Shown here piece after piece: positions 54,828-64,000 of a stretch of DNA of 64,000 nucleotides (position 1 is its first letter; every line of letters starts with the position of its first letter). The notes under the pieces are model-generated. The model saw only the letters and a program-made list of their open reading frames with translations. It did no database searches and was not told the DNA's origin. The DNA is from Paracoccaceae bacterium (lineage in GTDB: Bacteria; Pseudomonadota; Alphaproteobacteria; Rhodobacterales; Rhodobacteraceae), in assembly GCA_019454225.1 (NCBI GenBank), contig CP075370.1, positions 3,467,649 through 3,531,648 on the forward strand. The letters are read 5' to 3'. Both the position numbers and the translations under genes were made by a program.

Positions 54828-56270
54828 TTATCGGGCCGTCCTGAACAGCGTTGCGACATCCATGTGCAGTTCCAGATGGTCCGCCAGCGCATCGAGCGTC
54901 GCCTCGACCCCGGCCGCGTGGTCGCGCGGGGCCATGCGGGCACCGAAACCGCCCAGAAAGGCCGCGCGGAACCCGTCGGACAGAAACAGCCCGTGAAGAT
55001 AGGTGCCCGAGACCCGCCCGTCGGCCGAAGCGGCGCCTTCGCCCTGGCCGCCGATTCGCGCGAAGGGCCGGCCACGGTCGGGGCCTTCGGTCTGGCCAAT
55101 ATGGATCTCGTAGGCACTGACCGGCTGGCCGGTGGCGGCATGAACCGCCTCTGTCCGGGTCAGGCGCTTGTCCGGGGTCATCACCGTTTCGACATCCAGC
55201 ATGCCGAGGCCCGGCGTGTCGCCCGGCGCCCCCTCGATGCCGTCCGGGTCGCGCACCACCCGCCCGAGCATCTGGTAGCCGCCGCAGATCCCGAGCACAT
55301 GCCCGCCGCGCCGCAGATGCGCGCGAAGGTCGACATCCCAGCCTTCGGCAAACAGGGCGGCCAGGTCGGCGCGGGTGGATTTCGATCCGGGCAGGATCAC
55401 CAGCCGCGCGTCGCCGGGGATCGGCTGCCCCGGGCGCACCATGGTCAGCCGCACGCCGGGTTCCTGCGCGATCGGGTCGAGGTCATCGAAATTGGCGATG
55501 CGCGGAAAGGCGAGCGCGGCGACATGCAGCCCCTCGCCCCCGCCGTCGCGCAGGTCGAGCGCATCCTCGGCCGGCAGGCGCGACGCCTGCGGAAACCATG
55601 GCACCACGCCGAACCCGCGCCACCCGGTCTGCGCCGCGATCATCGCATAGCCATCGTCGAACAGCCGGGGGTCGCCGCGGAACTTGTTGATCACGAAACC
55701 CGTCACCAGTGCGGCATCGGCGGGGTCCAGAACCGCCCGGGTGCCGACGATCTGGGCGATCACGCCACCACGGTCGATATCGCCCGTCAGGATCACCGGA
55801 ACGTCGGCCGCGCGGGCAAAGCCCATGTTGGCGATGTCGCCCGCGCGCAGGTTGACCTCGGCGGGCGAACCCGCGCCCTCGACGATCACCAGATCGGCCC
55901 CGGCCCCCAGACGCGCGAAGCTTTCCAGGACTGGCCCCATCAGCGACGGCTTGAGCGCGGCATAGTCGCGGGCGCGGACGGTGGCGACGCGGCGGCCCTG
56001 CACGATCACCTGCGCGCCGATCTCTGATTCGGGTTTCAGCAGCACCGGATTCATGTCGGTCAACGGCTCGCGCCCGCAGGCCATGGCCTGCAGCGCCTGC
56101 GCGCGACCGATCTCGCCGCCGTCCGCGGTGACGGCGGCGTTGTTCGACATGTTCTGCGGCTTGAACGGCGCGACCGAAAGCCCGCGCCGGACCGCGGCCC
56201 GGCACAGGCCCGCGACCAGCACCGACTTGCCCACGTTCGACCCGCAGCCCTGGATCATCAGTGCGGGCAT
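54828..56270 (-). CDS. cobQ: Cobyric acid synthase
   Basis: Amidates adenosylcobyrinic acid a,c-diamide at four side chains using glutamine and ATP; 480 residues. The N-terminal ATP-binding part starts with [20 protein letters not shown] and [20 protein letters not shown]. The glutaminase half has [14 protein letters not shown] with the nucleophile Cys, and GTYLHGLF with the His of the triad. It lies 28 bases downstream of cobO on the same strand. Confidence 0.96.
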   Translation of the reverse strand: MPALMIQGCGSNVGKSVLVAGLCRAAVRRGLSVAPFKPQNMSNNAAVTADGGEIGRAQALQAMACGREPLTDMNPVLLKPESEIGAQVIVQGRRVATVRARDYAALKPSLMGPVLESFARLGAGADLVIVEGAGSPAEVNLRAGDIANMGFARAADVPVILTGDIDRGGVIAQIVGTRAVLDPADAALVTGFVINKFRGDPRLFDDGYAMIAAQTGWRGFGVVPWFPQASRLPAEDALDLRDGGGEGLHVAALAFPRIANFDDLDPIAQEPGVRLTMVRPGQPIPGDARLVILPGSKSTRADLAALFAEGWDVDLRAHLRRGGHVLGICGGYQMLGRVVRDPDGIEGAPGDTPGLGMLDVETVMTPDKRLTRTEAVHAATGQPVSAYEIHIGQTEGPDRGRPFARIGGQGEGAASADGRVSGTYLHGLFLSDGFRAAFLGGFGARMAPRDHAAGVEATLDALADHLELHMDVATLFRTAR

Positions 56271-56298
56271 GATCGCCTTGCAAGCCCGGCGGCACCCA

Positions 56299-56940
56299 TC
56301 AGAATTCGACGCCCATCTGCGCCTTGATCCCCGACCGGAACGGATGCTTGACCAGCGACATCTCGGTGACCAGATCGGCGGCCTCGATCAGCTCGGGCGC
56401 GGCGTTGCGCCCGGTCAGCACGACATGCGTCAGCGGCGGGCGTTCGTCGCGCAGGAAGGCCAGCACTTCGGCCAGATCGAGATAGCCGTAGCGCAGCGCG
56501 ATGTTGATCTCGTCCAGCAGGACCAGGCGGATGGCGGGGTCGCGGATGATCTGCTTTGCCTTTTCCCAGCCCGCCTGTGCCATGGCGGTATCGCGCGCAC
56601 GGTCCTGGGTTTCCCAGGTGAACCCTTCGCCCATGGCGTGAAACTGGCAGAGCTCGGCGAAATGTCCCTCGATCAGCCGCCGCTCGCCGGTGTCCCACGC
56701 GCCCTTGATGAACTGCACCACGGCGCAGGGCATGCCATGGGCGATGCAGCGCAGGATCATGCCGAACCCGGACGAGGATTTGCCCTTGCCCGCGCCGGTG
56801 TGCACGATCACGAGACCCTTCTCGCCGGACTTGGTGGCCATCATGCGATCGCGCGCGGCCTTCTTCCTGGCCATCTTGGCGGCATGGCGCGCGGCGTCGT
56901 CGGGGGCGATCGCGGGGTCGGTGTCGGTCTCGTGGGTCAT
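56299..56940 (-). CDS. cobO: Corrinoid adenosyltransferase
   Basis: Attaches the 5'-deoxyadenosyl group to cob(I)yrinic acid a,c-diamide; 213 residues. It has the P loop [42 protein letters not shown] and [16 protein letters not shown]. The Lys/Arg-rich N-terminal segment is usual. ATG at 56940 was chosen; GTG at 56964 is also in frame. Divergent from the riboswitch-controlled operon. Confidence 0.94.
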   Translation of the reverse strand: MTHETDTDPAIAPDDAARHAAKMARKKAARDRMMATKSGEKGLVIVHTGAGKGKSSSGFGMILRCIAHGMPCAVVQFIKGAWDTGERRLIEGHFAELCQFHAMGEGFTWETQDRARDTAMAQAGWEKAKQIIRDPAIRLVLLDEINIALRYGYLDLAEVLAFLRDERPPLTHVVLTGRNAAPELIEAADLVTEMSLVKHPFRSGIKAQMGVEF

Positions 56941-56989
56941 CAGGGCGCTTCCCGTTCTTGACACTTCGCCCCCCCGGGTTCACGACAGG

Positions 56990-57197
56990 CGGGCGCCGGT
57001 GCCTGCCTAACGCAGGCGAAGAGGGAATGCGACAGGGGAAGCGACGGGAAACCGCGCGGAACCGAAGCGCAGCCGCCCCCGCGACCGTGACGCGGAGAGG
57101 CCCCATGCCACTGGCAGCAATGCCGGGAAGGCCGGGGCCGGTGGGGTGCCGTGGCGCCCCGCTCTGCCGAGCCGGGAGACCTGCCTGCGCCACGATT
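56990..57197 (+). promoter_or_regulatory. Cobalamin riboswitch
   Basis: The plus strand here shows the conserved elements of the B12 riboswitch in order. They are GGTGCC near 56998, GGGAATGCG near 57023, the B12-box region GAAGCGCAGCCGCCCCCGCG at about 57064, CGTGACGC, CCACTG near 57107, GCCGGGAAGG near 57123, and GCCGAGCCGGGAGACCTGCC near 57167-57186. It precedes the DUF1636-cobW-cobN operon by about 110 bases and should turn it down when adenosylcobalamin is abundant. Exact ends are approximate. Confidence 0.92.
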
Positions 57198-57306
57198 TCA
57201 CGGGCGGACGGGGTGTGCCGCAACCGGAAGCAGGGAGTGTCGCGCAAGCGGATCTCCTGCGCTTTCGTGCGCCCCGGGTCGCCAGACCAAGGACCGAAGG
57301 CCCGCG

Positions 57307-57702
57307 ATGGACACCGCCCCGCCCCCCGCCCCCACGGCCACGCTGGTCGTCTGCACGACCTGCCGCCGCGCGGGCGAGATGCCCGGCGATGGCGACCGCC
57401 CCGGCACGCTGATGCTGCGCGCCCTGTCGGCCGCGGATCTGCCGCCGGGCGTGGCGATCCGTGCCGTCGAATGCCTGTCGGTCTGCCAGAACGGCTGCGC
57501 CGTGGCGCTGACCGCGCCGGGGAAATGGGCCTATGTCTATGGCGGGCTGGACCCCGCCACGCATGCGCCGGACATCCTGCATGGCGCGGCGCTTTACGCC
57601 GCGGCCCCTGACGGGCTGGTGCCCTGGCGGGACCGGCCCGAAATCTTCCGCAAGCAGTCCGTCGCCCGTATCCCGCCCATGGAGAGCCGCAATGAGCCTT
57701 GA
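57307..57702 (+). CDS. DUF1636 small iron-sulfur/metal-binding protein
   Basis: A 131-residue cytoplasmic protein with a ferredoxin-like cysteine pattern: VVCTTCRRAGE near the N-terminus and ECLSVCQNGCAVAL later. It matches the DUF1636 family, whose members are often encoded with cobalamin genes and are suspected to bind a 2Fe-2S cluster or a metal. It is the first gene after the riboswitch, and its last codons overlap the cobW start. An AAGG lies about 9 bases before the ATG. Confidence 0.85.
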   Translation: MDTAPPPAPTATLVVCTTCRRAGEMPGDGDRPGTLMLRALSAADLPPGVAIRAVECLSVCQNGCAVALTAPGKWAYVYGGLDPATHAPDILHGAALYAAAPDGLVPWRDRPEIFRKQSVARIPPMESRNEP

Positions 57703-58723
57703 GAAAGTCCCCGTCACCGTCATCACCGGCTTCCTCGGATCGGGCAAGACCACGCTGATCCGTCATCTGATGGCGAACCCCGGCGGCAGGCGACTTGCGA
57801 TCCTGGTGAACGAGTTCGGCACCGTGGGCGTGGACGGCGAGATCCTGCGGTCCTGCGCCGACGAGAACTGCCCCGAGGACAACATCGTGGAACTGGCGAA
57901 CGGTTGCATCTGCTGCACGGTCGCCGAGGATTTCATCCCGACGATGGAGGCGCTGCTGGCCCGCCCCAACCGTCCCGACCATATCCTGATCGAGACCTCG
58001 GGGCTGGCGCTGCCGAAGCCGCTGCTGAAGGCGTTCGACTGGCCGGGGGTGCGATCGCGCATCACGGTCGACGGCGTCGTGACGCTGGCCGATGCCGAGG
58101 CGGTGGCGGCGGGGCGCTTTGCGCCGGATCCGGCGGCGGTGGACGCGCAGCGGCAGGCGGACGACAGCCTGGACCACGACACGCCGCTGGCCGAGGTGTT
58201 CGAGGATCAGATCGCCTGCGCCGACATCGTGCTGCTGACCAAGGCCGATCTGGCAGGCGAGGCGGGTCTTGCCGCCGCCCGCGCCGCGATCCTGGCCGAG
58301 GCGCCCCGCGCCCTGCCGATGGTCGCCATGACCGACGGGGTGATCGACCCGCGCGTCATCCTGGGCCTGAACGCGGCCGCCGAGGATGACCTGGCGGCCC
58401 GTCCGTCGCACCATGACGGCGCCGATGATCATGAGCACGAGGATTTCGACAGCATCGTGATCGACCTGCCCGAGATCGCCGACCCCGACGACCTGCAGGC
58501 CCGCATCCGGCGCCTGGCCCGTGACCTGCACATCCTGCGCGTCAAGGGCTATGTCGCCGTGGCGGGCAAGCCGATGCGGATGCTGGTTCAGGCGGTGGGC
58601 GAGCGGGTGCGGGCGCAGTATGATCGCCCCTGGGGCGCAGGCCCCCGGCGAACCCGGCTGGTCGTGATCGCGGAACACCACGACATCGACGAGGCTGCGA
58701 TCCGCGCCGTGCTGGAGGGCTGA
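57692..58723 (+). CDS. cobW: Cobalamin-synthesis GTPase CobW
   Basis: A 343-residue metal-chaperone GTPase of the COG0523 group, thought to supply cobalt for the chelatase. Visible features are the P loop ITGFLGSGKTTLI, the metal-binding NGCICCTVAEDF (GCxCC type), LIETSGLALPKPLL and LLTKADL, plus a histidine-rich stretch (SHHDGADDHEHEDFDS, near 230-245). The start is ATG at 57692, preceded by GGAGAG, and overlaps the end of the DUF1636 gene. It is followed by cobN after 5 bases. Confidence 0.95.
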   Translation: MSLEKVPVTVITGFLGSGKTTLIRHLMANPGGRRLAILVNEFGTVGVDGEILRSCADENCPEDNIVELANGCICCTVAEDFIPTMEALLARPNRPDHILIETSGLALPKPLLKAFDWPGVRSRITVDGVVTLADAEAVAAGRFAPDPAAVDAQRQADDSLDHDTPLAEVFEDQIACADIVLLTKADLAGEAGLAAARAAILAEAPRALPMVAMTDGVIDPRVILGLNAAAEDDLAARPSHHDGADDHEHEDFDSIVIDLPEIADPDDLQARIRRLARDLHILRVKGYVAVAGKPMRMLVQAVGERVRAQYDRPWGAGPRRTRLVVIAEHHDIDEAAIRAVLEG

Positions 58724-58728
58724 ACCCG

Positions 58729-61700
58729 GTGCATGTCGTCTTTCGCGAAAGCCATGGGCTCGGGGAGACCGAGACACCATACGATCCGGGGCAGAGCCCG
58801 GCGGATCTGGTGGTGCTGTCCTTCTCGGACAGCGACCTTGGCGCCTTCGCGGCCGGATGGCACCGGGGGCGCGGCGGGCTGCCGCCCACGCGGTTGCAGA
58901 ACCTTGTGGCGCTGAAGCATCCGCTGTCGGTCGATACCTATGCGGAACGGGTTCTGGCCCATGCGCGGGGCATCCTGATCCGGCTGATCGGCGGCGAAAG
59001 CTACTGGGCCTACGGGTTGGCGACGGTGCAGGATCTGGCGCGGCGGCGGGGCATCGCGCTGGCGGTGCTGCCTGCCGACGGGCGCCCCGATGCGCGGCTG
59101 GACGCGCTGTCCACCCTGCCCGTCTCGACCCTGCGGCGGCTCGCGGCCCTGTGCGACGCGGGGGGCGCGGTGGCGGCGCAGGCGGCGCTTTCCCAGATGG
59201 CGCTGGCTGCCGGGGTCTATGCGGGGCCGGTGGCTGGCGACAAGACGGTGCCCGATTGCGGCTGGTATGACCCCGACCGGGGCGTGATCGCGCCGCCCGC
59301 CGCTGCGGGGCCGGCGGTGGTGGTCACCTTCTATCGCAGCTATCTGACCGCCGCCGATACCGGGCCGGTGGACGCGCTGATCCACGCGCTGCGCGACCGG
59401 GGGTTCGATGCCTGGGGCCTTTTCGCAACCTCGCTCAAGGGGCCGGCCGCGCCTTGGGTCGAAGCCGCCCTGACCGGACTGTCGCCGACCGCGATCGTCA
59501 ATGCGACGGCGTTCTCGGCCAAGGGGGATGACGGCGCCTCGCCGCTGGATGCGACCGGATGCCCGGTGTTCCAGATCGCGCTGTCCACCGCCCGGCGGCG
59601 CGACTGGGCGGCAGCCGACCGGGGCCTGTCGCCGGCCGACCTGGCGATGCATGTCGTGCTGCCCGAAGTGGACGGCCGGATTTTCGCCGGCGTGGCGTCG
59701 TTCAAGTCGCCGGGGCGCCGCGATCCGGACCTGGAGTTCAGCCGCTTCGCGCACCGCCCCGACCCCGCCCGCATCGCCGCCGTCGCCGACCGGGTGGCGG
59801 CCTGGCACCGGCTGCAGGTCGCCGCGCCGGATGACAGGCGGGTGGCGCTGATCCTGTCGACCTATCCGGGCAAGGGGTGGAACATGGCGCATGCGGTGGG
59901 CCTTGACGCGCCCGCGTCGGCCGCCGCGATCCTCGCGGCGATGCCGGGGGCCATGGCGGGCGCTTGCCGGATCGACGGTGCCGAACTGGCAGAACGGCTG
60001 GGCCGGGAAACCGTGGCCTGGCCGCTGGATGCCTATCGCGCAGCGCTTGCCGGGCTGCCCGAGGTCCTGCGCGACCGGTTGCAGGCCGCCTGGGGCCCGG
60101 CCGGGGATGATCCGGCCTGCCGCGACGGATGCTTCCGGTTTCCCGCCCTGCGCCATGGTTCGACCCTGATCGCGCTGCAGCCGGAACGCGGCGAGATCGC
60201 CGCGCGCGACGGCGATTATCACGACCTGTCGCGCACACCCCGCCATGCCTATGTGGCCTTCTACCTGTGGCTGCGCAGTCAGGGGCTGCACGCGCTGATC
60301 CATGTCGGCGCGCATGGCACGCTGGAATGGCTGCCCGGCAAGGCGGTCGCGCTGTCGGCGGAGTGCTGGCCCGAGGCGCTGACCGGTCCGCTGCCGGTGC
60401 TGTACCCGTTCATCGTGAACGATCCCGGCGAGGCGGCACAGGCCAAGCGGCGGATTGGCGCCGTCACACTGGGCCACATGCCGCCGCCGCTGGCCCCATC
60501 GGCGCTGCCCGAGGGCCTGGACCGGCTGGAACACCTGCTGGACGAATATGCCACCGCTGACGGGCTGGACCCGGCGCGGCGCGGTCGGCTGATCGCGGCG
60601 ATCCGTGACGAGGCGCGGGCGGCGGGGGTCGAGGACGACCTTGCCCTGCCGCCCGACGCTAGCCCCGCCGAGGCGATTCCGCGGATCGACCGTTTCGTCT
60701 GTGACCTGAAGGAAAGCCGTTACGGGCAGGGGTTGCACGTCTATGGCGACGCGCCGGGCGAGATGGCGGGGCTGATGACGGCGCTAGCCGGGCAGCGGGT
60801 GCCAGCGGGTCCGGCGGGATCGCCGTTCCGCGGACGGTCGGACGTGCTGCCCACCGGGCGGAACCTGTTTTCCGTCGATCCCCGGGCAGTGCCTTCGGCC
60901 GCGGCCCATGCGCAGGGGGTGAAGCTGGCCGAGGAACTGCTGCGCCGCCACCTGCAGGACCACGGCGACTGGCCGCGCGGCATGGTGGTGGACCTGTGGG
61001 GGTCGGCCACGATGCGCACGGCGGGCGAGGAGTTCGCAATGGCGCTGCACCTCGCGGGCCTGAGCCCCCGCTGGGATGCCACCACGGGCCGCGTAACGGG
61101 GTTCGAGATCGTGCCGCTGGCGCTGCTGAACCGCCCGCGCATCGACGTCACCCTGCGGGTGTCGGGCCTGTTCCGCGATGTCTTTCCCGGCCTTGCGCAA
61201 CTGTTCGAGGCGGGCGTGGCCGCCCTCGCCGCGCGGGAGGAGGCGGCGGCGGACAACCCCTACCGGTCCCCGTCGCCCCGGGTCTTCGGACCGAAGCCGG
61301 GTCTCTACGGTCTCGCCATGGGCGATGCGATCGAGGCGTATTCGGACGAGGGCCGGATGGCCGCGGGGCAGGCCTGGCTGTCGGCTTCGGAATGGACGAT
61401 CGACGCCAAGGGCGATGCACGGCGCGACCGTGCCGCGATCGAGGCGCGGGTGAAGGCCGCCGATGCCTTTGCCCATGTGCAGGACCTGGCCGAGACGGAT
61501 ATCCTCGTGGCCTCGGACTATGCGGCGCATGAGGGCGGCTTTGCGGCGGCGCGGGCGGCGCTCGGGGCGGGGGCACCGGCGATGTACCATCTTGACGCGA
61601 CGCGCCCCGATGCCCCGCGCGCCCGCAGCCTGACCGAAGAGATCGCGCGCACCGTCCGCGCCCGGGCCGCACAGCCCGGATGGGCGGCGGGGATGATGGC

Positions 61701-61965
61701 GCACGGGTTCCGCGGTGCCGCCGAAATCGCGGCGACGATGGATCACCTTGCCGCCTTCACCCATCTGACGCGCGCGGTCCCGGCGCATCTGATCGACCTG
61801 TACCACGAGGCCACGCTGGGGCGGCCCGAGGTGGTGGCCTTCATGGAGGCGGCGAACCCGGCCGCGCTTGCCGCGCTGCGCGACCGTTTCGCCGCATTGC
61901 GGGATGCCGGGTTGTGGAGCACACGGCGGAACTCGATCGCGGCGGCAATGGGGGCCGGGGGATGA
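58729..61965 (+). CDS. cobN: Aerobic cobaltochelatase large subunit CobN
   Basis: Inserts cobalt into hydrogenobyrinic acid a,c-diamide together with CobS and CobT; 1078 residues, shorter than the roughly 1250 of the Pseudomonas denitrificans enzyme. Family segments include ILIRLIGGESYWAYGL, LILSTYPGKGWNMAHAVGLD, LIHVGAHGTLEWLPGKAV, VCDLKESRYGQGLHVYGD and VTLRVSGLFRDVFPGL. The start is GTG, with GGAGGG about 12 bases upstream. CobS and CobT are not in this window. It overlaps cobG by 4 bases. Confidence 0.95.
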   Translation: MHVVFRESHGLGETETPYDPGQSPADLVVLSFSDSDLGAFAAGWHRGRGGLPPTRLQNLVALKHPLSVDTYAERVLAHARGILIRLIGGESYWAYGLATVQDLARRRGIALAVLPADGRPDARLDALSTLPVSTLRRLAALCDAGGAVAAQAALSQMALAAGVYAGPVAGDKTVPDCGWYDPDRGVIAPPAAAGPAVVVTFYRSYLTAADTGPVDALIHALRDRGFDAWGLFATSLKGPAAPWVEAALTGLSPTAIVNATAFSAKGDDGASPLDATGCPVFQIALSTARRRDWAAADRGLSPADLAMHVVLPEVDGRIFAGVASFKSPGRRDPDLEFSRFAHRPDPARIAAVADRVAAWHRLQVAAPDDRRVALILSTYPGKGWNMAHAVGLDAPASAAAILAAMPGAMAGACRIDGAELAERLGRETVAWPLDAYRAALAGLPEVLRDRLQAAWGPAGDDPACRDGCFRFPALRHGSTLIALQPERGEIAARDGDYHDLSRTPRHAYVAFYLWLRSQGLHALIHVGAHGTLEWLPGKAVALSAECWPEALTGPLPVLYPFIVNDPGEAAQAKRRIGAVTLGHMPPPLAPSALPEGLDRLEHLLDEYATADGLDPARRGRLIAAIRDEARAAGVEDDLALPPDASPAEAIPRIDRFVCDLKESRYGQGLHVYGDAPGEMAGLMTALAGQRVPAGPAGSPFRGRSDVLPTGRNLFSVDPRAVPSAAAHAQGVKLAEELLRRHLQDHGDWPRGMVVDLWGSATMRTAGEEFAMALHLAGLSPRWDATTGRVTGFEIVPLALLNRPRIDVTLRVSGLFRDVFPGLAQLFEAGVAALAAREEAAADNPYRSPSPRVFGPKPGLYGLAMGDAIEAYSDEGRMAAGQAWLSASEWTIDAKGDARRDRAAIEARVKAADAFAHVQDLAETDILVASDYAAHEGGFAAARAALGAGAPAMYHLDATRPDAPRARSLTEEIARTVRARAAQPGWAAGMMAHGFRGAAEIAATMDHLAAFTHLTRAVPAHLIDLYHEATLGRPEVVAFMEAANPAALAALRDRFAALRDAGLWSTRRNSIAAAMGAGG

Positions 61966-63107
61966 CGGCGGCACCGGAAATCAGGGGCTGGTGCCCGGGC
62001 GCGCTGCGCCCGATGCTGTCGGGCGACGGCTGGGTGGTCCGAGTGCGCCCGCCGATGGGTCGGCTCGAGCGCCATCAGGCGGCCGGGTTGGCCGCACTGT
62101 CGGCGCGGCATGGCAACGGGTTGATCGACCTGTCGAACCGCGCGAACCTGCAGCTGCGCGGCGTGACCGATGACAGCCACGCGCCGCTGATCGCGGGGCT
62201 GCGGGGGCTTGGCCTTGTCGATGACGACGCGGGCACCGAGGCGCGGCGGAACCTGGTGGTCAGCCCGTTCTGGCAGGCCGGCGACGGAACCGAACAGATC
62301 GCGGCCGAGCTGGCGGCGGCCCTGGCGGGTCGGGATGCGCCGCAGCTGCCTGGCAAGTTCGGCTTTGCGCTCGACACCGGCCCCGCGCGGGTTCTGGCCG
62401 AGGTTTCGGCGGACATCTTCATCACGCGGACGGGGGACGATGCCTTCGCGGTGCATCCCTGCGGGGCCGTGCGTGGCGCGCCCTGCAACGCGGCGGGCGC
62501 GGCGGCACTGGCCATGCGGCTGGCACGCTGGTTCCTTGAAACCGGCGGCGCACCCGCCGGACGCGGGCGGATGGCATCGCATCTGCCGCTGGCGGCATTG
62601 CCGGAAGGGTTTGCCTCGGTGCCGCTGCCGCGGCCGGTCGCTCAGCCCGGCCCCGGGTTGCGGCCCGAGGGCGCGCTTGCCGGTCTGGCCTTCGGTCAGA
62701 TGGAGGCCTCGACGCTGGCGGCACTGGCATCCTGCGGGCCGCTGCGGTTGACACCCTGGCGGATGGTGCTGGTGGAGGGCGCGCAGGGCATGCCCGACCG
62801 GCCCGGACTGATCTGCGATCCGTTCGACCCGCTGTTGCGCGTCGTGGCCTGCACCGGGGCGCCGGGCTGTCCGCAGGGGCACGCACCCACCCGTCCGCTG
62901 GCCCGCAGTCTGGCGGCGCGGGTCCCGCCCGGGGGCCTGCTGCATGTGTCGGGATGCGCCAAGGGCTGCGCCCACCCCGGCCCGGCCCCCGTGACGCTGA
63001 CCGCCACCCCCGAGGGCTTTTGCCTCGTGCGAAACGGCACGGCCGCCGCGACCGGGCCGATTTTCACCCAATCCGACCTGATGGCCGACGATGCCCCACA
63101 TCTATGA
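61962..63107 (+). CDS. cobG: Precorrin-3B synthase
   Basis: An oxygen-dependent monooxygenase with a 4Fe-4S cluster that makes precorrin-3B; 381 residues. The protein resembles a sulfite/nitrite reductase half. The N-terminal ferredoxin-like part has GNGLIDLSNRANLQLRGV, and a cluster-binding pattern follows with VACTGAPGCPQGHAPT and SGCAKGCAHPGP (four Cys). Presence of CobG marks the aerobic cobalamin route. ATG overlaps the cobN stop as ATGA, and the gene overlaps cobH by 17 bases. Confidence 0.92.
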   Translation: MTAAPEIRGWCPGALRPMLSGDGWVVRVRPPMGRLERHQAAGLAALSARHGNGLIDLSNRANLQLRGVTDDSHAPLIAGLRGLGLVDDDAGTEARRNLVVSPFWQAGDGTEQIAAELAAALAGRDAPQLPGKFGFALDTGPARVLAEVSADIFITRTGDDAFAVHPCGAVRGAPCNAAGAAALAMRLARWFLETGGAPAGRGRMASHLPLAALPEGFASVPLPRPVAQPGPGLRPEGALAGLAFGQMEASTLAALASCGPLRLTPWRMVLVEGAQGMPDRPGLICDPFDPLLRVVACTGAPGCPQGHAPTRPLARSLAARVPPGGLLHVSGCAKGCAHPGPAPVTLTATPEGFCLVRNGTAAATGPIFTQSDLMADDAPHL

Positions 63108-63720
63108 AACCGACGGCGCCGCGATCTATGCCGCGTCCTTTGCCATGATCCGCGCCGAGGCCGACCTCGCGCGGTTCTCGCCCGACGAGGAACCGGTGGC
63201 GGTGCGGATGATCCATGCCGCCGGGATGGTGGGGCTGGAACGCCATGTCGCCTTCACCCCGGGCATGGCCGCGGCGGCGCGGGCGGCGCTTGAGGGTGGC
63301 GCACCGATCCTCTGCGACGCGCGGATGGTCAGCGAGGGGATCACCCGGCCCCGCCTGCCGGCAGGCAACGCGGTGATCTGCACCCTGCACGACCCCCGGG
63401 TGCCCGCCATGGCGGCGGCGATGGGGAACACCCGGTCGGCGGCGGCGGTCGAGTTGTGGCGGCCGCATCTGGATGGCGCCATCGTGGCCATCGGCAACGC
63501 GCCGACCGCGCTGTTCCACCTGCTGAACCTGCTGGAGGATGCCGCCTGCCCCCGCCCTGCCGCGATCATCGGCTGCCCGGTCGGCTTTGTCGGGGCTGCC
63601 GAGTCGAAGGACGCGCTGATGGCCGCGCCGCCTTGCCCGGCGCTGGTCGTGCGGGGGCGGCTTGGCGGGTCGGCGATCACGGTCGCGGCCGTCAACGCGC
63701 TCGCCAGCCGGAGGGAGTGA
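63091..63720 (+). CDS. cobH: Precorrin-8X methylmutase
   Basis: Moves a methyl group from C-11 to C-12 to give hydrogenobyrinic acid; 209 residues, the normal length. The catalytic His is His42 in VRMIHAAGM. Other family segments are ILCDARMVSEGITR, GNTRSAAAVELW, IAIGNAPTALFHLL and IGCPVGFVGAAESKDAL. Its start lies within the end of cobG. Confidence 0.96.
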   Translation: MPHIYETDGAAIYAASFAMIRAEADLARFSPDEEPVAVRMIHAAGMVGLERHVAFTPGMAAAARAALEGGAPILCDARMVSEGITRPRLPAGNAVICTLHDPRVPAMAAAMGNTRSAAAVELWRPHLDGAIVAIGNAPTALFHLLNLLEDAACPRPAAIIGCPVGFVGAAESKDALMAAPPCPALVVRGRLGGSAITVAAVNALASRRE

Positions 63721-64000
63721 TGGCGCGCATCATTTGCGCGGGGCTTGGCCCCGGCGATCCGGAACTGATGTCGGTCAAGGCGGACCGCGCCGTGCGCGGG
63801 GCCAGCCAGATCGCCTATTTCCGCAAGGCCGGACGGCGCGGTCAGGCCCGCACCATTGTCGAGGGCATGCTGGCACCGGGCGTGGCCGAGCACGCGATGG
63901 AATACCCCGTGACGACCGAGCTTGCCTTTGACAGCCCCGCCTATGTCGCGGCCCTGTCGGCCTTTTATGACGACTGGGCCGACCGGCTTGCCGCGATGCA
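63720..64000 (+). CDS. cobI: Precorrin-2 C20-methyltransferase (3' end cut by window edge)
   Basis: SAM-dependent methylation of precorrin-2 to precorrin-3A. About 94 codons are visible, beginning MARIICAGLGPGDPELMSVK, the typical SAM-binding GxGPGD motif of this group. Then come RAVRGASQIAYFRKAG and MEYPVTTELAFDSPAYVAAL, which fit CobI better than CobJ or CobM. The ATG overlaps the cobH stop by one base (TGATG), so it continues the operon. Confidence 0.88.
   Translation, partial: MARIICAGLGPGDPELMSVKADRAVRGASQIAYFRKAGRRGQARTIVEGMLAPGVAEHAMEYPVTTELAFDSPAYVAALSAFYDDWADRLAAM

Overview
The window is GC-rich, with tightly packed genes, frequent 4-base ATGA or GTGA overlaps, a BcsN-type cellulose operon, a ChvE/GguAB sugar locus and an aerobic (CobG/CobN) cobalamin pathway. 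This combination points to an alphaproteobacterium of the Rhodobacterales (Rhodobacter/Paracoccus-like). The sequence shows no phage, insertion sequence, CRISPR array or rRNA operon, so it reads as ordinary chromosome.

Layout. (1) 1-6000: RNase D (cut by the window edge), a Hint-domain protein, purN-purM, a GH19 muramidase/chitinase-like protein with an unfamiliar N-terminal domain, and one tRNA with anticodon CAT. (2) 6000-17050: a GAF-GGDEF diguanylate cyclase, a lipoprotein plus outer-membrane-barrel pair, and a convergent, translationally coupled cellulose operon bcsN-bcsA-bcsB-bcsZ-TPR protein. BcsA has a PilZ domain, so the nearby GGDEF protein could supply the c-di-GMP that activates it. 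(3) 17050-22250: a palindrome-rich intergenic region, a 7TM-PAS-PAS histidine kinase, a convergent receiver protein carrying a decayed kinase ATPase domain, and an MltB-type lytic transglycosylase. (4) 22250-29880: a chvE-gguA-gguB transporter operon with a sugar dehydrogenase and an aldonate dehydratase for oxidative L-arabinose/D-galactose breakdown, with a divergent GbpR-like LysR regulator. (5) 29900-44270: a large two-catalytic-domain glycosyltransferase, a sulfotransferase-like protein and a 3179-residue autotransporter adhesin.

(6) 44400-54740 is the most unusual stretch. It holds a PP2C phosphatase and a membrane Ser/Thr kinase, then on the opposite strand a TonB-like protein, two ExbD proteins, an ExbB/TolQ proton-channel protein and two small secreted proteins, then a secreted caspase-like protease with ten 15-residue repeats, and an OmpA-like protein. 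The kinase and the TonB-like protein share the same C-terminal domain, each placed after a membrane helix and a proline-rich linker. One of the two ExbD proteins has Asn where the proton-carrying Asp should be. I read this as a candidate envelope signalling or energy-transducing system; I do not recognise it as a named system.

(7) 54800-64000: cobalamin synthesis. cobQ and cobO run on the minus strand. A cobalamin riboswitch on the plus strand precedes a DUF1636 ferredoxin-like gene, cobW, cobN, cobG, cobH and the start of cobI.

All calls were made by eye from sequence motifs and context; no database search was run.
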